Shown here one piece after another: positions 35,108 to 43,713 of a DNA stretch of 64,000 nucleotides. The stretch is from Salinibacillus aidingensis (GTDB taxonomy: Bacteria > Bacillota > Bacilli > Bacillales > Alkalibacillaceae). The stretch lies in the NCBI RefSeq assembly GCF_039522525.1, contig NZ_BAAADO010000003.1, positions 310,001 through 374,000 on the forward strand, read 5' to 3'. The notes beneath the pieces were generated by a model, which saw only the letters and a list, made by a program, of their open reading frames with translations, was not told where the DNA came from and ran no database searches. The first letter of the stretch is position 1, and each line of letters starts with the position of its first letter. Position numbers and translations under genes: made by a program.

Positions 35108-35200
35108 TGAAGAAAAAAGCGAAAGAGGCTAAGCAATGCCCTTCCGCTTTTCTATTGTCCAGCTATGGCTCCTAACCGGTCGCCTTCGCTTTTCTACGCA
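35108..35200. repeat. Short dispersed GC-rich repeat (AGCGGAGGCGAC family), degenerate
   Basis: TCCGCTTTTCTATTGTCCAG and CCGGTCGCCTTCGCTTTTCT are the reverse complement of the element found near fabH, here in a short form. It lies between the bacteriocin remnant and gerPF. Related short copies are at 39931-39975, 42256-42318, 53085-53126 and 55395-55470. Confidence 0.6.
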
Positions 35201-35412
35201 TTCCCAACGTTGCCCTGGTCCTGTACGTCTGGGTCGAATGGGTTGGTTGAGCTTAGGCCGTTGTTGGTGACGATGAAGTCGCCTGTGTTAAGGGCACCGG
35301 AGCCTGCGTTGGTTTTTGAGGAAGACTTTGGTGCTAAATAGAAGGCATCCCCAAAATTGACGACGCCCCCACCTACACTGTTTATTTTAATGGGTCCAAC
35401 CATAGAAGGCAT
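35194..35412 (-). CDS. gerPF: Spore germination protein GerPF
   Basis: 72 residues from ATG at 35412 (AGGTG at proper distance), the exact B. subtilis GerPF length. Typical sequence PSMVGPIKINSVGGGVVNFG then TNAGSGALNTGDFIVTNNG. GerP proteins lie in the spore coat and help germinants reach the inner receptors. It should be the last gene of gerPABCDEF, but a repeat element separates it from gerPE by ~280 bases, so it may need read-through or its own promoter. Confidence 0.92.
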   Translation of the reverse strand: MPSMVGPIKINSVGGGVVNFGDAFYLAPKSSSKTNAGSGALNTGDFIVTNNGLSSTNPFDPDVQDQGNVGNA

Positions 35413-35436
35413 TAGACAACACCTGCTTTTTTCGGT

Positions 35437-35596
35437 TTTATCACGCGTTAACTGGCCGTAATACCCCCACTTCAAGTCTTAAGGGTAACCCAACAAGACT
35501 AAGTGGGAGATAAACGGTCAGTAAATTCCTGATAAGTTCAACTAACCATCAGTAGGGAATAGAGAAAACCTCCCACTGATGAAAGTTTCCCTCTAT
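35437..35596 (+). repeat. Hairpin-forming repeat element, full copy 2
   Basis: A 160-bp element inserted between gerPE and gerPF. It folds into two parts: a long stem (ACTGGCCGT... pairing with ACGGTCAGT, with inner CCCACTT/AAGTGGG) and a second hairpin around CCATCAGTAGG and CCTCCCACTGATG. It matches copy 3 (42039-42193, inverted) at roughly 85 percent by eye. No coding capacity. The structure with subterminal hairpins and no clear terminal inverted repeats resembles non-autonomous IS200/IS605 relatives; this is inference. Confidence 0.7.
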
Positions 35597-35696
35597 CTGC
35601 TGATTGTGAACGTATAGCAAGGAGAACTGGGAATTTTAATGGCTTTTATGCCACTGTGCTTACATGATTATTATATGAACTATACCGGAAATGGTT

Positions 35697-36110
35697 CTAT
35701 TCGTTTTCATCAATATCCTGATTTTGTTCCATTCCATCCTCATTTTCATCCGCTAAAATCCGAAAATGCTTTAATCTTGCTTTTGCATCAATCTCTTTTA
35801 AGCTTCCTACCTGCATGATTGAGGACCCCGTGATCCCTTCAATGTCTATAGAATGAACATGAATATCGCGGTTTTTGTGGTGGCGGTGCTGCTGAATGGA
35901 AACGTCTTCTCTAATTTCCGGAAAAGGCCGGGAAAAGAAGGGGAAATCGGAAAAAGGAAAATCGCCTGTATCGAAAAACGCACCTTCCTTTTGTACAGCT
36001 AATGCCCGAATATAAGGATCGGCTTTTATGGCATCACCGATTTGAATGGAGGATGCATAGGCAGTTGAATTAATATACATATGCTGTACCTTAGCATTTC
36101 GTTTCATCAA
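35697..36110 (-). CDS. gerPE: Spore germination protein GerPE
   Basis: 137 residues (B. subtilis about 130). Shows KVQHMYINSTAYASSIQIGD and HSIDIEGITGSSIMQVGS, the repeated S-x-x-Q-x-G pattern of GerPB/D/E proteins. Acidic C-terminal tail. Start follows gerPD without a gap. Confidence 0.9.
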   Translation of the reverse strand: MMKRNAKVQHMYINSTAYASSIQIGDAIKADPYIRALAVQKEGAFFDTGDFPFSDFPFFSRPFPEIREDVSIQQHRHHKNRDIHVHSIDIEGITGSSIMQVGSLKEIDAKARLKHFRILADENEDGMEQNQDIDENE

Positions 36111-36296
36111 TTAGTCACCCCTGCCTGCCCCAAATGGAACAATGGAGCCGAAAATGTAAGATTCGGGTGGCGTATCAAACATGGAAGAAAGCTTAATCGT
36201 TTCATTATCGCCAATTAAGAATACGGATGATGATGAAACCCCTGTAATGTGGACATGCCCTACATCAAGTCCCCAGTTGTGTACGGTAAAGTTCAT
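36111..36296 (-). CDS. gerPD: Spore germination protein GerPD
   Basis: 61 residues: NFTVHNWGLDVGHVHITGVS then SSVFLIGDNETIKLSS. Size and order match GerPD. ATG overlaps the gerPC stop (ATGA). Confidence 0.9.
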   Translation of the reverse strand: MNFTVHNWGLDVGHVHITGVSSSSVFLIGDNETIKLSSMFDTPPESYIFGSIVPFGAGRGD

Positions 36297-36883
36297 GATG
36301 GACCTCCTTTTTCATGATCACCATTGATAAATTTTTGAATCGAATGAAGCATTTCATGTTTTACTTCTTCGATAATCTGTTCTTTTGTATGCTGATTAAG
36401 TAAACCGTTCTGATTTTCGGCATGTGAACGGATATGATACTGGATTCGCTCTGGCAGCTGCTTATAGACGTCCTGAATAATCATTTTTTCAAATCCTGGT
36501 GGAAAGGATTTTTCTGCTTGTTGAGCGAACTGGTTTACTTTAGATGGTAATTCTTGATTCATAAAGGGCTGCAGCTGCTGCATAATGTCCCGGACGAGTG
36601 GCTGGTCACCGCTGGAAGAGCTGGTCTGCTGTTGCTGCTGATTGTCTGGAATGGAAAGGTCTTCTGTGGAGGATAAACCTTCAGGGGACAGTCCAATATT
36701 TAACGTTCCTTCTAAGGTTTCAATTTTCAGCTGATCGAATTTGTACTCGATTTTTTCAATATTTGTGGAAGGTTTATCCTGTACAGACTGCAGCTGACTT
36801 TCCAGGTGCTGAACTTGTTTTTCCAGCTGCTTCATTTTCTTATCCAATGTGGCTAAATATTGCTGCCAGTCATAATAGTGCAT
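36293..36883 (-). CDS. gerPC: Spore germination protein GerPC
   Basis: 196 residues (B. subtilis about 205). Begins MHYYDWQQYLATLDKKMKQL with a coiled coil to residue ~40 and a proline/serine-rich middle (DNQQQQQTSSSSGDQP). Ends in a helical region. Ribosome site AGGAGGGAAGG. In B. subtilis gerPC mutants show the germination delay of the operon. Confidence 0.9.
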   Translation of the reverse strand: MHYYDWQQYLATLDKKMKQLEKQVQHLESQLQSVQDKPSTNIEKIEYKFDQLKIETLEGTLNIGLSPEGLSSTEDLSIPDNQQQQQTSSSSGDQPLVRDIMQQLQPFMNQELPSKVNQFAQQAEKSFPPGFEKMIIQDVYKQLPERIQYHIRSHAENQNGLLNQHTKEQIIEEVKHEMLHSIQKFINGDHEKGGPS

Positions 36884-36950
36884 AAGCCCTTCCCTCCTGA
36901 AATGGGCGAATATCTAAAGCATCGTATGCATGTTCCTGAATTTTTGTGCA

Positions 36951-37166
36951 TCAGGAAGGAGGAGCCAGTGGAACAAAGGGCTGGTATTCCATACTTTCGC
37001 CGATAGGTTCGGCTTCTTCTGCAGGCTGTTCATAACCTCCTGTATTGTATAAATTCGACAGTCCCTGAATCGTTCCGGAGCTTCCAATCTGCAGAACAGA
37101 CGAATTCGTCACTGAGCCCACTCGGAAAAAGCGAATGGATATATTCTGATAAATTGTACAGCTCAT
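36951..37166 (-). CDS. gerPB: Spore germination protein GerPB
   Basis: 71 residues from ATG at 37166 (six bases after GAGGTG; a GTG three codons earlier is inside that site). SCTIYQNISIRFFRVGSVTN and SSVLQIGSSGTIQGLSNLY are typical of GerPB. Proline-rich end. Confidence 0.9.
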   Translation of the reverse strand: MSCTIYQNISIRFFRVGSVTNSSVLQIGSSGTIQGLSNLYNTGGYEQPAEEAEPIGESMEYQPFVPLAPPS

Positions 37167-37178
37167 CAATATCACCTC

Positions 37179-37400
37179 TTAAGCATTACCCATGATGGTC
37201 TGATCCATAGTATCTGAATCGGTTACGTACGTATACGATTGATCTAATGAAAGGGTTAATCCGTCCCCTGTATTAAAGGATCCTCCACCAGCGAAGGTTT
37301 TCGCAGAGCTTACCGGAGACATGGCATAGACATCGCCAATATGAAAAATGCTGGAGGAGCCGACACTGTTTACCTTTACTGCTCCGACAAATGCAGGCAT
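37179..37400 (-). CDS. gerPA: Spore germination protein GerPA
   Basis: 73 residues from ATG at 37400, eight bases after AAAGGAGG; identical length to B. subtilis GerPA. PAFVGAVKVNSVGSSSIFHI then AGGGSFNTGDGLTLS. Paralogous to GerPF. First gene of the operon, behind a sigma-K-type promoter. Confidence 0.92.
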   Translation of the reverse strand: MPAFVGAVKVNSVGSSSIFHIGDVYAMSPVSSAKTFAGGGSFNTGDGLTLSLDQSYTYVTDSDTMDQTIMGNA

Positions 37401-37421
37401 AACCATCGCCTCCTTTTGTGG

Positions 37422-37449
37422 TAATGTATGTATATATAAAGGTATTTGT
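37422..37449 (-). promoter_or_regulatory. Sigma-K-type promoter of gerP
   Basis: On the - strand, AC (37449-37448), 17 bases, then CATACATTA (37430-37422). This fits the sigma-K consensus AC-N16/17-CATANNNTA exactly and lies 22 bases before the gerPA start codon. gerP is known to be transcribed by sigma-K RNA polymerase in the mother cell of B. subtilis. Confidence 0.75.
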
Positions 37450-37495
37450 TCGCGGTTATTATTTGATTTGACTGAATAAGGAGAGGAGATTAAAT

Positions 37496-38662
37496 ATGCC
37501 TTCACCAATGAAACGTTCCCAGCGCCTGCCTTGGATTGACGGAGCACGGGGCTTTGCTTTATTTGGGATTTTAATGGTTAATGTTCCAGCTTTTAACGCG
37601 CCATTCTTTCTTTATGGCGGGGAAGAACAGTACTGGAGTGGATCTGTAAACCATGGGTTACAAGATTTTATTGATATCTTCTTTCAAGCGAGCTTTTATC
37701 CGTTATTCTCCCTTTTGTTTGGTTTCGGTGTGCAGATGATGTGGGAACGACTCCAAAATAATAAAGTACTGGTCAGACGATTGTTTATTTTACTGGCATT
37801 CGGGCTCATTCATGCTTTTCTTATATGGCATGGGGATATTCTATTAAGCTACGCAGGCGTTGGCTTTTTACTCTTTTTCTTTTTTCATCAACAGCCCCGG
37901 GTTCTTTCAAGATGGTTCTGGGGACTGCTTATGATTCCCGGTGTTTTGTATACCTGGTTTCTGTATATGTCGAGGGAGTATTTGGGATGGGTGAACAGAG
38001 AAGCCATTACAAATGCTTTTAATGGTTATACAAGCGATTCCTATATAACCATTGTGACGCAAAATTTTCAGGACTGGATGTATGCAAACAGCGGTTTTCT
38101 TGGACTGCTATTTTTAATCATCTCTTTATTACCGATGTTTTTAATCGGAATGCTCTTGATGAAGAAAAGATGGCTGCATGATGTGGATACTTTTCACCCC
38201 ATAGTAAGAAGAATTCTGTATGTGTCATTGGCCATTTTTCTTATATTTAAGGCAGGCCCTTATCTGGCGGGGAATCCGGAGTGGCTAAGTTTTATCCAGG
38301 ATCATATCGGGGGAGCGGCTTCCAGTATTTTTTATCTTACCGCCATTACGCTGTTGTTTCAGCATCAAAAATGGGGTAGGCGACTTCAGTTTTTAACGTA
38401 TGCAGGTAAAATGTCTCTGACGAATTATCTGAGTCAATCGATCCTATGCTTTCTATTATTCTACGGACCAGGCTTCAATTTGTATGGGAAAGTAAGTCCG
38501 ATTTGGAGTGTCGCTATTGTTTTCGCGATTTACAGTTTCCAGGCTTTCTTTAGCAAATGGTGGCTGGCACGCTTTTATTTTGGTCCTCTTGAATGGATTT
38601 GGCGTTCCTTAACTTACATGAAAAAGCAGCCCATGCGGAGAAGAAAGGAGACAGCATTTTGA
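37496..38662 (+). CDS. DUF418 family membrane protein (YeiB/YxaH-like)
   Basis: 388 residues with eight to ten membrane spans. The family start RLPWIDGARGFALFGILMVN and the C-terminal YAGKMSLTNYLSQSILCFLL plus FSKWWLARFYFGPLEWIWRS are DUF418 hallmarks. ATG after GGAGAGGAG. Function unproven in the family; acyl- or lipid-related transport is often guessed. It shares its end with the next gene (TTTTGA). Confidence 0.85.
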   Translation: MPSPMKRSQRLPWIDGARGFALFGILMVNVPAFNAPFFLYGGEEQYWSGSVNHGLQDFIDIFFQASFYPLFSLLFGFGVQMMWERLQNNKVLVRRLFILLAFGLIHAFLIWHGDILLSYAGVGFLLFFFFHQQPRVLSRWFWGLLMIPGVLYTWFLYMSREYLGWVNREAITNAFNGYTSDSYITIVTQNFQDWMYANSGFLGLLFLIISLLPMFLIGMLLMKKRWLHDVDTFHPIVRRILYVSLAIFLIFKAGPYLAGNPEWLSFIQDHIGGAASSIFYLTAITLLFQHQKWGRRLQFLTYAGKMSLTNYLSQSILCFLLFYGPGFNLYGKVSPIWSVAIVFAIYSFQAFFSKWWLARFYFGPLEWIWRSLTYMKKQPMRRRKETAF

Positions 38663-38967
38663 CACCTTTTACTGAAAAAGTCATAACGATTATACAGGAC
38701 ATCCCTGAAGGAAAGGTGATGACATACGGACAAATCGCAGCTCTTGCAGGAAGCCCCAGAGCAGCACGACAGGTCGTTCGCATTCTTCACTCCATGAGCA
38801 AAAAATATCAGCTGCCATGGCATCGGGTGATCAATGCCAGAGGTCAGGTTGCTATAAAAGGGGAAGAAGCATTTTTTGATCAGGTAACGAGCCTGCGTGC
38901 TGAAGGTGTGGAAGTAAGTGATGCTGGAAAGGTTGACCTTGAAATATATCAGCTTGTAAACCACTAA
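38659..38967 (+). CDS. Alkyltransferase-like DNA repair protein (ATL), PWHR motif
   Basis: 102 residues from TTG at 38659, eight bases after AAAGGAG and overlapping the previous stop. It is the DNA-binding domain of O6-alkylguanine transferases (GKVMTYGQIAALAGSPRAAR) with LPWHRVINARGQ, where Trp replaces the alkyl-accepting Cys of PCHRV. ATL proteins bind O6-alkylguanine without repairing it and flag the lesion to nucleotide excision repair (known for ATL1/YbaZ). Confidence 0.88.
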   Translation: MTPFTEKVITIIQDIPEGKVMTYGQIAALAGSPRAARQVVRILHSMSKKYQLPWHRVINARGQVAIKGEEAFFDQVTSLRAEGVEVSDAGKVDLEIYQLVNH

Positions 38968-39088
38968 GCATGATCTTATTAGCCTCATTCAAAATCTTTT
39001 GTAAATAAACAGGGAATCATGCTCTTTTATAGAAATAGATAACTCAATGAAAAAAACGATTAATTTTTTTAAGGAGGCGAATCCTTAA

Positions 39089-39190
39089 GTGGAAAAAGAC
39101 AGTTCTATCGCTATTAAGGGTGTGAAGGAAATAAAACCGGAAATGTGGGCTTTGGAGATTTATTCTGAATGGTCCGAAACCGAGGATTAG
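39089..39190 (+). CDS. Small unassigned gene, 33 residues
   Basis: GTG at 39089 after AAGGAGG (39071-39077, spacing ~11) gives EKDSSIAIKGVKEIKPEMWA then LEIYSEWSETED. Good ribosome site but no homologue recognised; weakly supported. Confidence 0.4.
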   Translation: MEKDSSIAIKGVKEIKPEMWALEIYSEWSETED

Positions 39191-39330
39191 GTGTACTTAT
39201 GTGATCCGATTTATTAATTATACTTGATTTGAAAATTAACAATTGCAGAATAGTGATGTTATTACATAAAAAGAATCGCCTGGAAAAATATCAGTATGAA
39301 TGTTTTGGAATATGGGAGGAACGAATCCCT

Positions 39331-39873
39331 ATGAAAATCTTTCGCGAGCGGTTATCTGATGAGGAACTAAGTATTTTAAAAGGAATGATAGGACTGGAAC
39401 TGAATGGAATTTTAAGTCCAAAAGTTGATACTAAATATGGAAGTCAAACATACACACTTGATGATTCAGCCTCTTTTAGTCTTAATCAATTACAGAAGAA
39501 GTCCTATGTGATTTTTACCAATCACCATAAGGAAACAGATATGGGGGATGATTATTGGAAGTTATCCGTAGAGGAACTTAAACATCCTAAAAATATTGGA
39601 TATGAGAATGATGAATATGGCTATGGATACGCACTAACAGGAAATTTTGCCGGTATTCATATTTGGTCAACAATAAATAAGATTGAAATTTATACGGTTG
39701 ATTTATCTGAATATGAAGAAAAGCTGGAATATGACGCAGTACTTGTTTTTCACTTTGAGAATGGACTGAAAATAGCGATGTCTCACCTCGTGTTTTTAAT
39801 TGAAATCTCCTCTGATCCTGAAAAAATCAATCAGATGACAGAAAACTGTTCTGAAAAATTTGTGCTGGAGTAG
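39331..39873 (+). CDS. Unassigned protein, 180 residues
   Basis: ATG at 39331 with GGGAGG at 39314-39319; an earlier in-frame start at 39229 lacks a ribosome site. Soluble, acidic (KIFRERLSDEELSILKGMIG, GYENDEYGYGYALTGNFAGI). No family recognised. Ends before a strong terminator, seemingly a single-gene unit. Confidence 0.6.
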   Translation: MKIFRERLSDEELSILKGMIGLELNGILSPKVDTKYGSQTYTLDDSASFSLNQLQKKSYVIFTNHHKETDMGDDYWKLSVEELKHPKNIGYENDEYGYGYALTGNFAGIHIWSTINKIEIYTVDLSEYEEKLEYDAVLVFHFENGLKIAMSHLVFLIEISSDPEKINQMTENCSEKFVLE

Positions 39874-39895
39874 ATGGTCATTATGTAAGGTAAGA

Positions 39896-39926
39896 AAAAA
39901 GACGCGATAAATGTCGCGTCTTTTAT
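39896..39926. terminator. Bidirectional terminator
   Basis: AAAGACGCGA (39898-39907) pairs with TCGCGTCTTT (39914-39923), with A and T runs on either side. Serves the gene above and rocD. Confidence 0.9.
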
Positions 39927-39977
39927 AATGGCCTGGGAGGCGCAGTTGGCCAAACGGGCGGTTCGCCTTTGTTTGTA

Positions 39978-41168
39978 CTATAAAACTTCCTTAACTTTTT
40001 CAATGGCCCAGTCCAGATCATCTTTTTCGATTGTAAGTGGTGGAGCAAAGCGAATGACATTTCCATGGGTCTCTTTACATAACAACCCTTTTTCTTTTAG
40101 TTCCTCACAGTATTTACGGGCAGGCTCATGGAGCTCTACGCCAATAAACAGCCCCTTCCCGCGAATTTCCTTAATCACTGGGTTGTCGATGCTTTCCAGT
40201 TCCTGCTTCAGATGTTTTCCTAATTCGTAGGAACGCTCAGCAAGTTTTTCTTCCTCGATAACTTTCAGTGATGCTACAGAAACCGCACAGGCAAGTGGAT
40301 TTCCCCCAAACGTCGAACCGTGTGAGCCTGGATTGAATACGCCTAGTACATCCTCGTTTGCAATGACTGAAGAAATGGGGAAAACTCCGCCACCCAATGC
40401 TTTTCCTAAAATGTACACATCAGGTTCTACATCCTCCCAGTCGCAGGCAAACATCTTTCCTGTACGCCCAAGTCCTGCCTGAATTTCATCAGCCACGAAT
40501 AATACATTTTCTTCTTTACACAAATCATAGGCTTCTTTAAGAAATCCTTCAGGAGGAACAACAATCCCTGCTTCTCCCTGGATAGGCTCGATTAAAAATC
40601 CAGCCGTATTTTCCGTAATAGCTTCTTTGAGAGCGTCTATGTCTCCATATGGAACGACCTTAATGCCTGGAAGTACCGGCCCAAATCCTCGTTGATACTC
40701 AGCTTCAGAGGAAAGGGAAACAGCTGTCATTGTACGACCATGGAAGTTGCCTTCACATGCGATAATTTCTGCTTGATCTTCCTCAATGCCCTTCACATCA
40801 TAGCCCCAGCGACGTACAGCTTTTATTGCTGTTTCCACGGCTTCAGCTCCGGTATTCATTGGAAGGGCCATGTCTTTATTGGTCAGCTTACAGACCTTTT
40901 CCAGCCAGGGTCCAAGCTGATCATTATGAAAGGCACGGGAGGTAAGGGTGACACGATCCGCCTGGTCTTTTAACGCTTGAATAATTTTGGGATGTCTGTG
41001 TCCCTGATTCACTGCAGAATAGGCACTTAACATATCTAAGTAGCGATTACCTTCTGGATCCTCTACCCAGATTCCTTCTGCTTTAGCAGTGACAATCGGA
41101 AGTGGTGAATAGTTAGGTGCTCCATATTTTTCGGTTTGTTCAATGACATTTGTACTGGTGATCGACAA
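39978..41168 (-). CDS. rocD: Ornithine aminotransferase
   Basis: 396 residues from TTG at 41168, preceded by GGAGGG; an ATG at 41186 lies before that site. Class III PLP aminotransferase: GAEAVETAIKAVRRWGY, FLIEPIQGEAGIVVPPEG, VADEIQAGLGRTG and the PLP lysine in ILGKALGGGVFPISS. Converts ornithine and 2-oxoglutarate to glutamate semialdehyde and glutamate in arginine breakdown and proline supply. Single gene, terminator on its 3' side. Confidence 0.93.
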   Translation of the reverse strand: MSITSTNVIEQTEKYGAPNYSPLPIVTAKAEGIWVEDPEGNRYLDMLSAYSAVNQGHRHPKIIQALKDQADRVTLTSRAFHNDQLGPWLEKVCKLTNKDMALPMNTGAEAVETAIKAVRRWGYDVKGIEEDQAEIIACEGNFHGRTMTAVSLSSEAEYQRGFGPVLPGIKVVPYGDIDALKEAITENTAGFLIEPIQGEAGIVVPPEGFLKEAYDLCKEENVLFVADEIQAGLGRTGKMFACDWEDVEPDVYILGKALGGGVFPISSVIANEDVLGVFNPGSHGSTFGGNPLACAVSVASLKVIEEEKLAERSYELGKHLKQELESIDNPVIKEIRGKGLFIGVELHEPARKYCEELKEKGLLCKETHGNVIRFAPPLTIEKDDLDWAIEKVKEVL

Positions 41169-41321
41169 GAAAATCCCTCCAAACAAATATGTGAAATATT
41201 TTGAATATAATCATTATAACAGTTTATTCTGGATATTATAATGAATTATCTGAATTAATTAGCAGATTGGACAAAAAGATGATATGATAGACAATGAATG
41301 ACTTTGTAAGGAGGAGAGAAC

Positions 41322-41687
41322 GTGACACATTTACATATTACAGCGTGGGTTCTGGCCCTCATTTTGTTTGCGATTGTACTGGCTTTTTCCAATCAATCCG
41401 GAAAAGAAAAGCCGGCAAAAATTCTGCACATGATTTTGCGTTTGGATTATTTACTTATCCTGTATTCAGGTGGGGATTTATTCGCTAACTATGGAAGCAT
41501 GAGTGGAGAATTAATCATTAAGGCTATTGCCGGATTATGGGTGATCATTGCAATGGAGGTCATTGCGGTGAGGAAACAAAAAGGCGGGGCAACAAAATCC
41601 TGGTGGACCCAGTTGGTTATTGCCTTTATCATAGCCCTTGTACTTGGCTTCGGCCGTCTTCCATATGGGGTTTCATTATTTGGGTAA
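41322..41687 (+). CDS. yisL: YisL-like membrane protein (DUF1516)
   Basis: 121 residues with four spans: TAWVLALILFAIVLAFSNQS, HMILRLDYLLILYSGG, LIIKAIAGLWVIIAMEVIAV and TQLVIAFIIALVLGFGRLPY. GTG after AAGGAGGAGAGAAC. B. subtilis yisL lies downstream of gerP, in agreement. Function unknown. Confidence 0.82.
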   Translation: MTHLHITAWVLALILFAIVLAFSNQSGKEKPAKILHMILRLDYLLILYSGGDLFANYGSMSGELIIKAIAGLWVIIAMEVIAVRKQKGGATKSWWTQLVIAFIIALVLGFGRLPYGVSLFG

Positions 41688-41709
41688 AGTTTAGGAAAAG
41701 TCTATGTTT

Positions 41710-41760
41710 ACACGAAAAAGGCTTAAATCTTTTATTGAGAGATTTAAGCCTTTTTCGTGT
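41710..41760. terminator. Long perfect hairpin terminator after yisL
   Basis: A 21-pair perfect stem, 41710-41730 with 41740-41760 (inner AAGGCTTAAATCT / AGATTTAAGCCTT), loop of nine bases. T-rich on both strands. Confidence 0.85.
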
Positions 41761-42038
41761 GTTCAAAATAGGATGCGGGTGGACTGGTAGAAAAGGTGCG
41801 TACAGACTGATTAGCAAGGAAAAATGACATGAATCAACCTTCAACAAACGGATAAAACGTGTGAAAGGACTGATTCAAACTGGAAATTAACCGATAAATA
41901 CAGAAACCCGGCGTATATGAGAGCTGGCTCAACATTAATGAACGATATCAACCACAAATAGACGTGAATGATATAAAAATAGATTGATAAAATAGATAAA
42001 CAGACTGATAGATTTTATAAAAAGACTTCCATCATTAT
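41761..42038. other. Non-coding stretch, no gene seen
   Basis: About 280 bases without an open frame that has a ribosome site. Towards 41,950-42,020 it is A/T-rich with repeated GATA/TAGA-like words (AGATTGATAAAATAGATAAA). It borders the repeat element at 42039 and may be decayed mobile DNA. Confidence 0.5.
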
Positions 42039-42193
42039 AAAGGGAAACTTCCATCAGTGGGGGGATTTCAATCCCCCACTGATGGTTAGTTGAACTTATC
42101 AGGAATTTACTGGCCGTTTATCCCCCACTTATTCTTTTTGGTTTACCCTCAAGACTTGAAGTGGGGTATTACGGCCAGTTAATGCATGATAAA
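42039..42193 (-). repeat. Hairpin-forming repeat element, inverted full copy 3
   Basis: Reverse complement of the element at 35437-35596. Contains the perfect-arm hairpin CCATCAGTGGGGG / CCCCCACTGATGG (42051-42080) and the longer stem with ACTGGCCGT (42108-42116) and ACGGCCAGT (42170-42178). Better preserved stems than copy 2. Confidence 0.72.
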
Positions 42194-42316
42194 TCCATAA
42201 AACAATCCATTCCACAGGATTATAAAATCCCATGGAATGGATTTTTTGATATTTTATCCGCTTTTCTACTGTTCAGCTCCGACTCCCAGGCCTAAGCGGT
42301 CGCCTTCGCTTTTCTA

Positions 42317-42493
42317 CTAATGCGCGGAGGTTGTTTCTTCTTTATGTAGTTGGAAGAAAAGGTTTCGGTAGGTGGCTGCCGGGATTTCTCCTTTATTGTA
42401 TTTATATTGACAGAAATCCAGCAGGCTGCTTGGTGATTCCGGCCATTCATTCTTTTCATCGTGATACTCAACGATTAAATCTTTCAGACGCAT
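42317..42493 (-). CDS. YppF-like protein
   Basis: 58 residues from ATG at 42493 behind AGGGAGGAA. RLKDLIVEYHDEKNEWPESP then SSLLDFCQYKYNKGEIPAAT and YRNLFFQLHKE match the short YppF family of Bacillaceae. Function unknown. Confidence 0.7.
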   Translation of the reverse strand: MRLKDLIVEYHDEKNEWPESPSSLLDFCQYKYNKGEIPAATYRNLFFQLHKEETTSAH

Positions 42494-42675
42494 AAATAAT
42501 TCCTCCCTTTGTTTCATCATGATGTTTCTTTCATCACCTTCAATTTCATATTCTATCACACAAATCGTTGATAAAAGGCGATATAAAAGAATTCATGCGT
42601 GGTAATTTCTTCAGTAAGGGAGGAAGTTTCTAACATCTTATAAAATAAGTGTTAAGAGTCATGAAGTAGGGTAGA

Positions 42676-43542
42676 TTATTTGTAAAGATCATTTAAGAAA
42701 AATAATGCAATGGTGCCAGGTCCTGCATGGGCTCCAATCGCCGAACCAATATCACCTATAAGGATTTTTTCAGGCTGATATTTTTCTTTAATGATTGAGG
42801 CGAGCTTTTCGGCTGTTTCCAAATCGTCACCATGACTTATAGCAATAGTCTGCCGATTGATTTCATTCCCTCGTTCCTCCATCACTTCAAACATACGCTT
42901 TAAAACTTTAGCCTTTTTAGCTCCGCGTATTTTTTCCAGAGGGACGAGCTGGCCTTCTTCAACATGGAGAAGAGGCTTAATATTTAAAAGTCCTCCGAAA
43001 AAGGCAGCAGCTTTACTTACTCTTCCACCGCGCTGTAAGTATTCCAGGTTATCAACCGTAAAGATGTGCTCCATATGACTTGCATGAAACTGGACGGTTT
43101 TAATGATGTCTTCAGCAGCTTCACCATTTTCAGCCATCTGGGCGGCTTTCAGAACAACTAACCCTTGACCAAGAGATGCACATTTGGTGTCTTCAACAAA
43201 AACCTCAGCATCAGGGTGTTCTTCAAGGACTTGCTGCTGTGCAATTTTGGCACTTTGAAAGGTTCCTGAAAGCTCTGATGAAAAGCCAACATACACAACA
43301 GGCTGGCTTTGTTCAACATAGGAAGAAAACACTTGAAGAAAGTTTTCGGGAGAGGCCTGTGATGTTTTAGGTACCGCACCTTTTTTCATGGCATCATACA
43401 CCGTTTTTGACTCAATGTCTTTCACATCACGGTAATCCTGATCATTTACATGGACGGTTAACGGCACCATATCAATATCATAATCTTTATAATAGTCATT
43501 TGGTAAATCACAAGAAGAATCTGTAATAATTTTCACGTTCAT
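42676..43542 (-). CDS. DegV family fatty-acid-binding protein (YitS-like)
   Basis: 288 residues from ATG at 43542. DegV fold: KIITDSSCDLPNDYYKDYDI, PLTVHVNDQDYRD, KTSQASPENFL (Thr-Ser contact), GFSSELSGTFQSAKIA and IGDIGSAIGAHAGPG near the end. DegV/FakB proteins carry a fatty acid for FakA kinase. Corresponds in location to yitS. Transcribed divergently from the yitT-like gene. Confidence 0.88.
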   Translation of the reverse strand: MNVKIITDSSCDLPNDYYKDYDIDMVPLTVHVNDQDYRDVKDIESKTVYDAMKKGAVPKTSQASPENFLQVFSSYVEQSQPVVYVGFSSELSGTFQSAKIAQQQVLEEHPDAEVFVEDTKCASLGQGLVVLKAAQMAENGEAAEDIIKTVQFHASHMEHIFTVDNLEYLQRGGRVSKAAAFFGGLLNIKPLLHVEEGQLVPLEKIRGAKKAKVLKRMFEVMEERGNEINRQTIAISHGDDLETAEKLASIIKEKYQPEKILIGDIGSAIGAHAGPGTIALFFLNDLYK

Positions 43543-43713
43543 ATTTTCACCCACTATATTTTATGGTATTATTTGTACCTTAGTGTATATTGGAAACGGC
43601 CATTCGTCAATGTATATCGTACAAATTCGTGTTCATTCTATTCCTTTTAAAAAAAAACAGAATGATTCACTAGATAGACGATAGCTATGAATGCTGGAAG
43701 AGAGGTGAAGACG

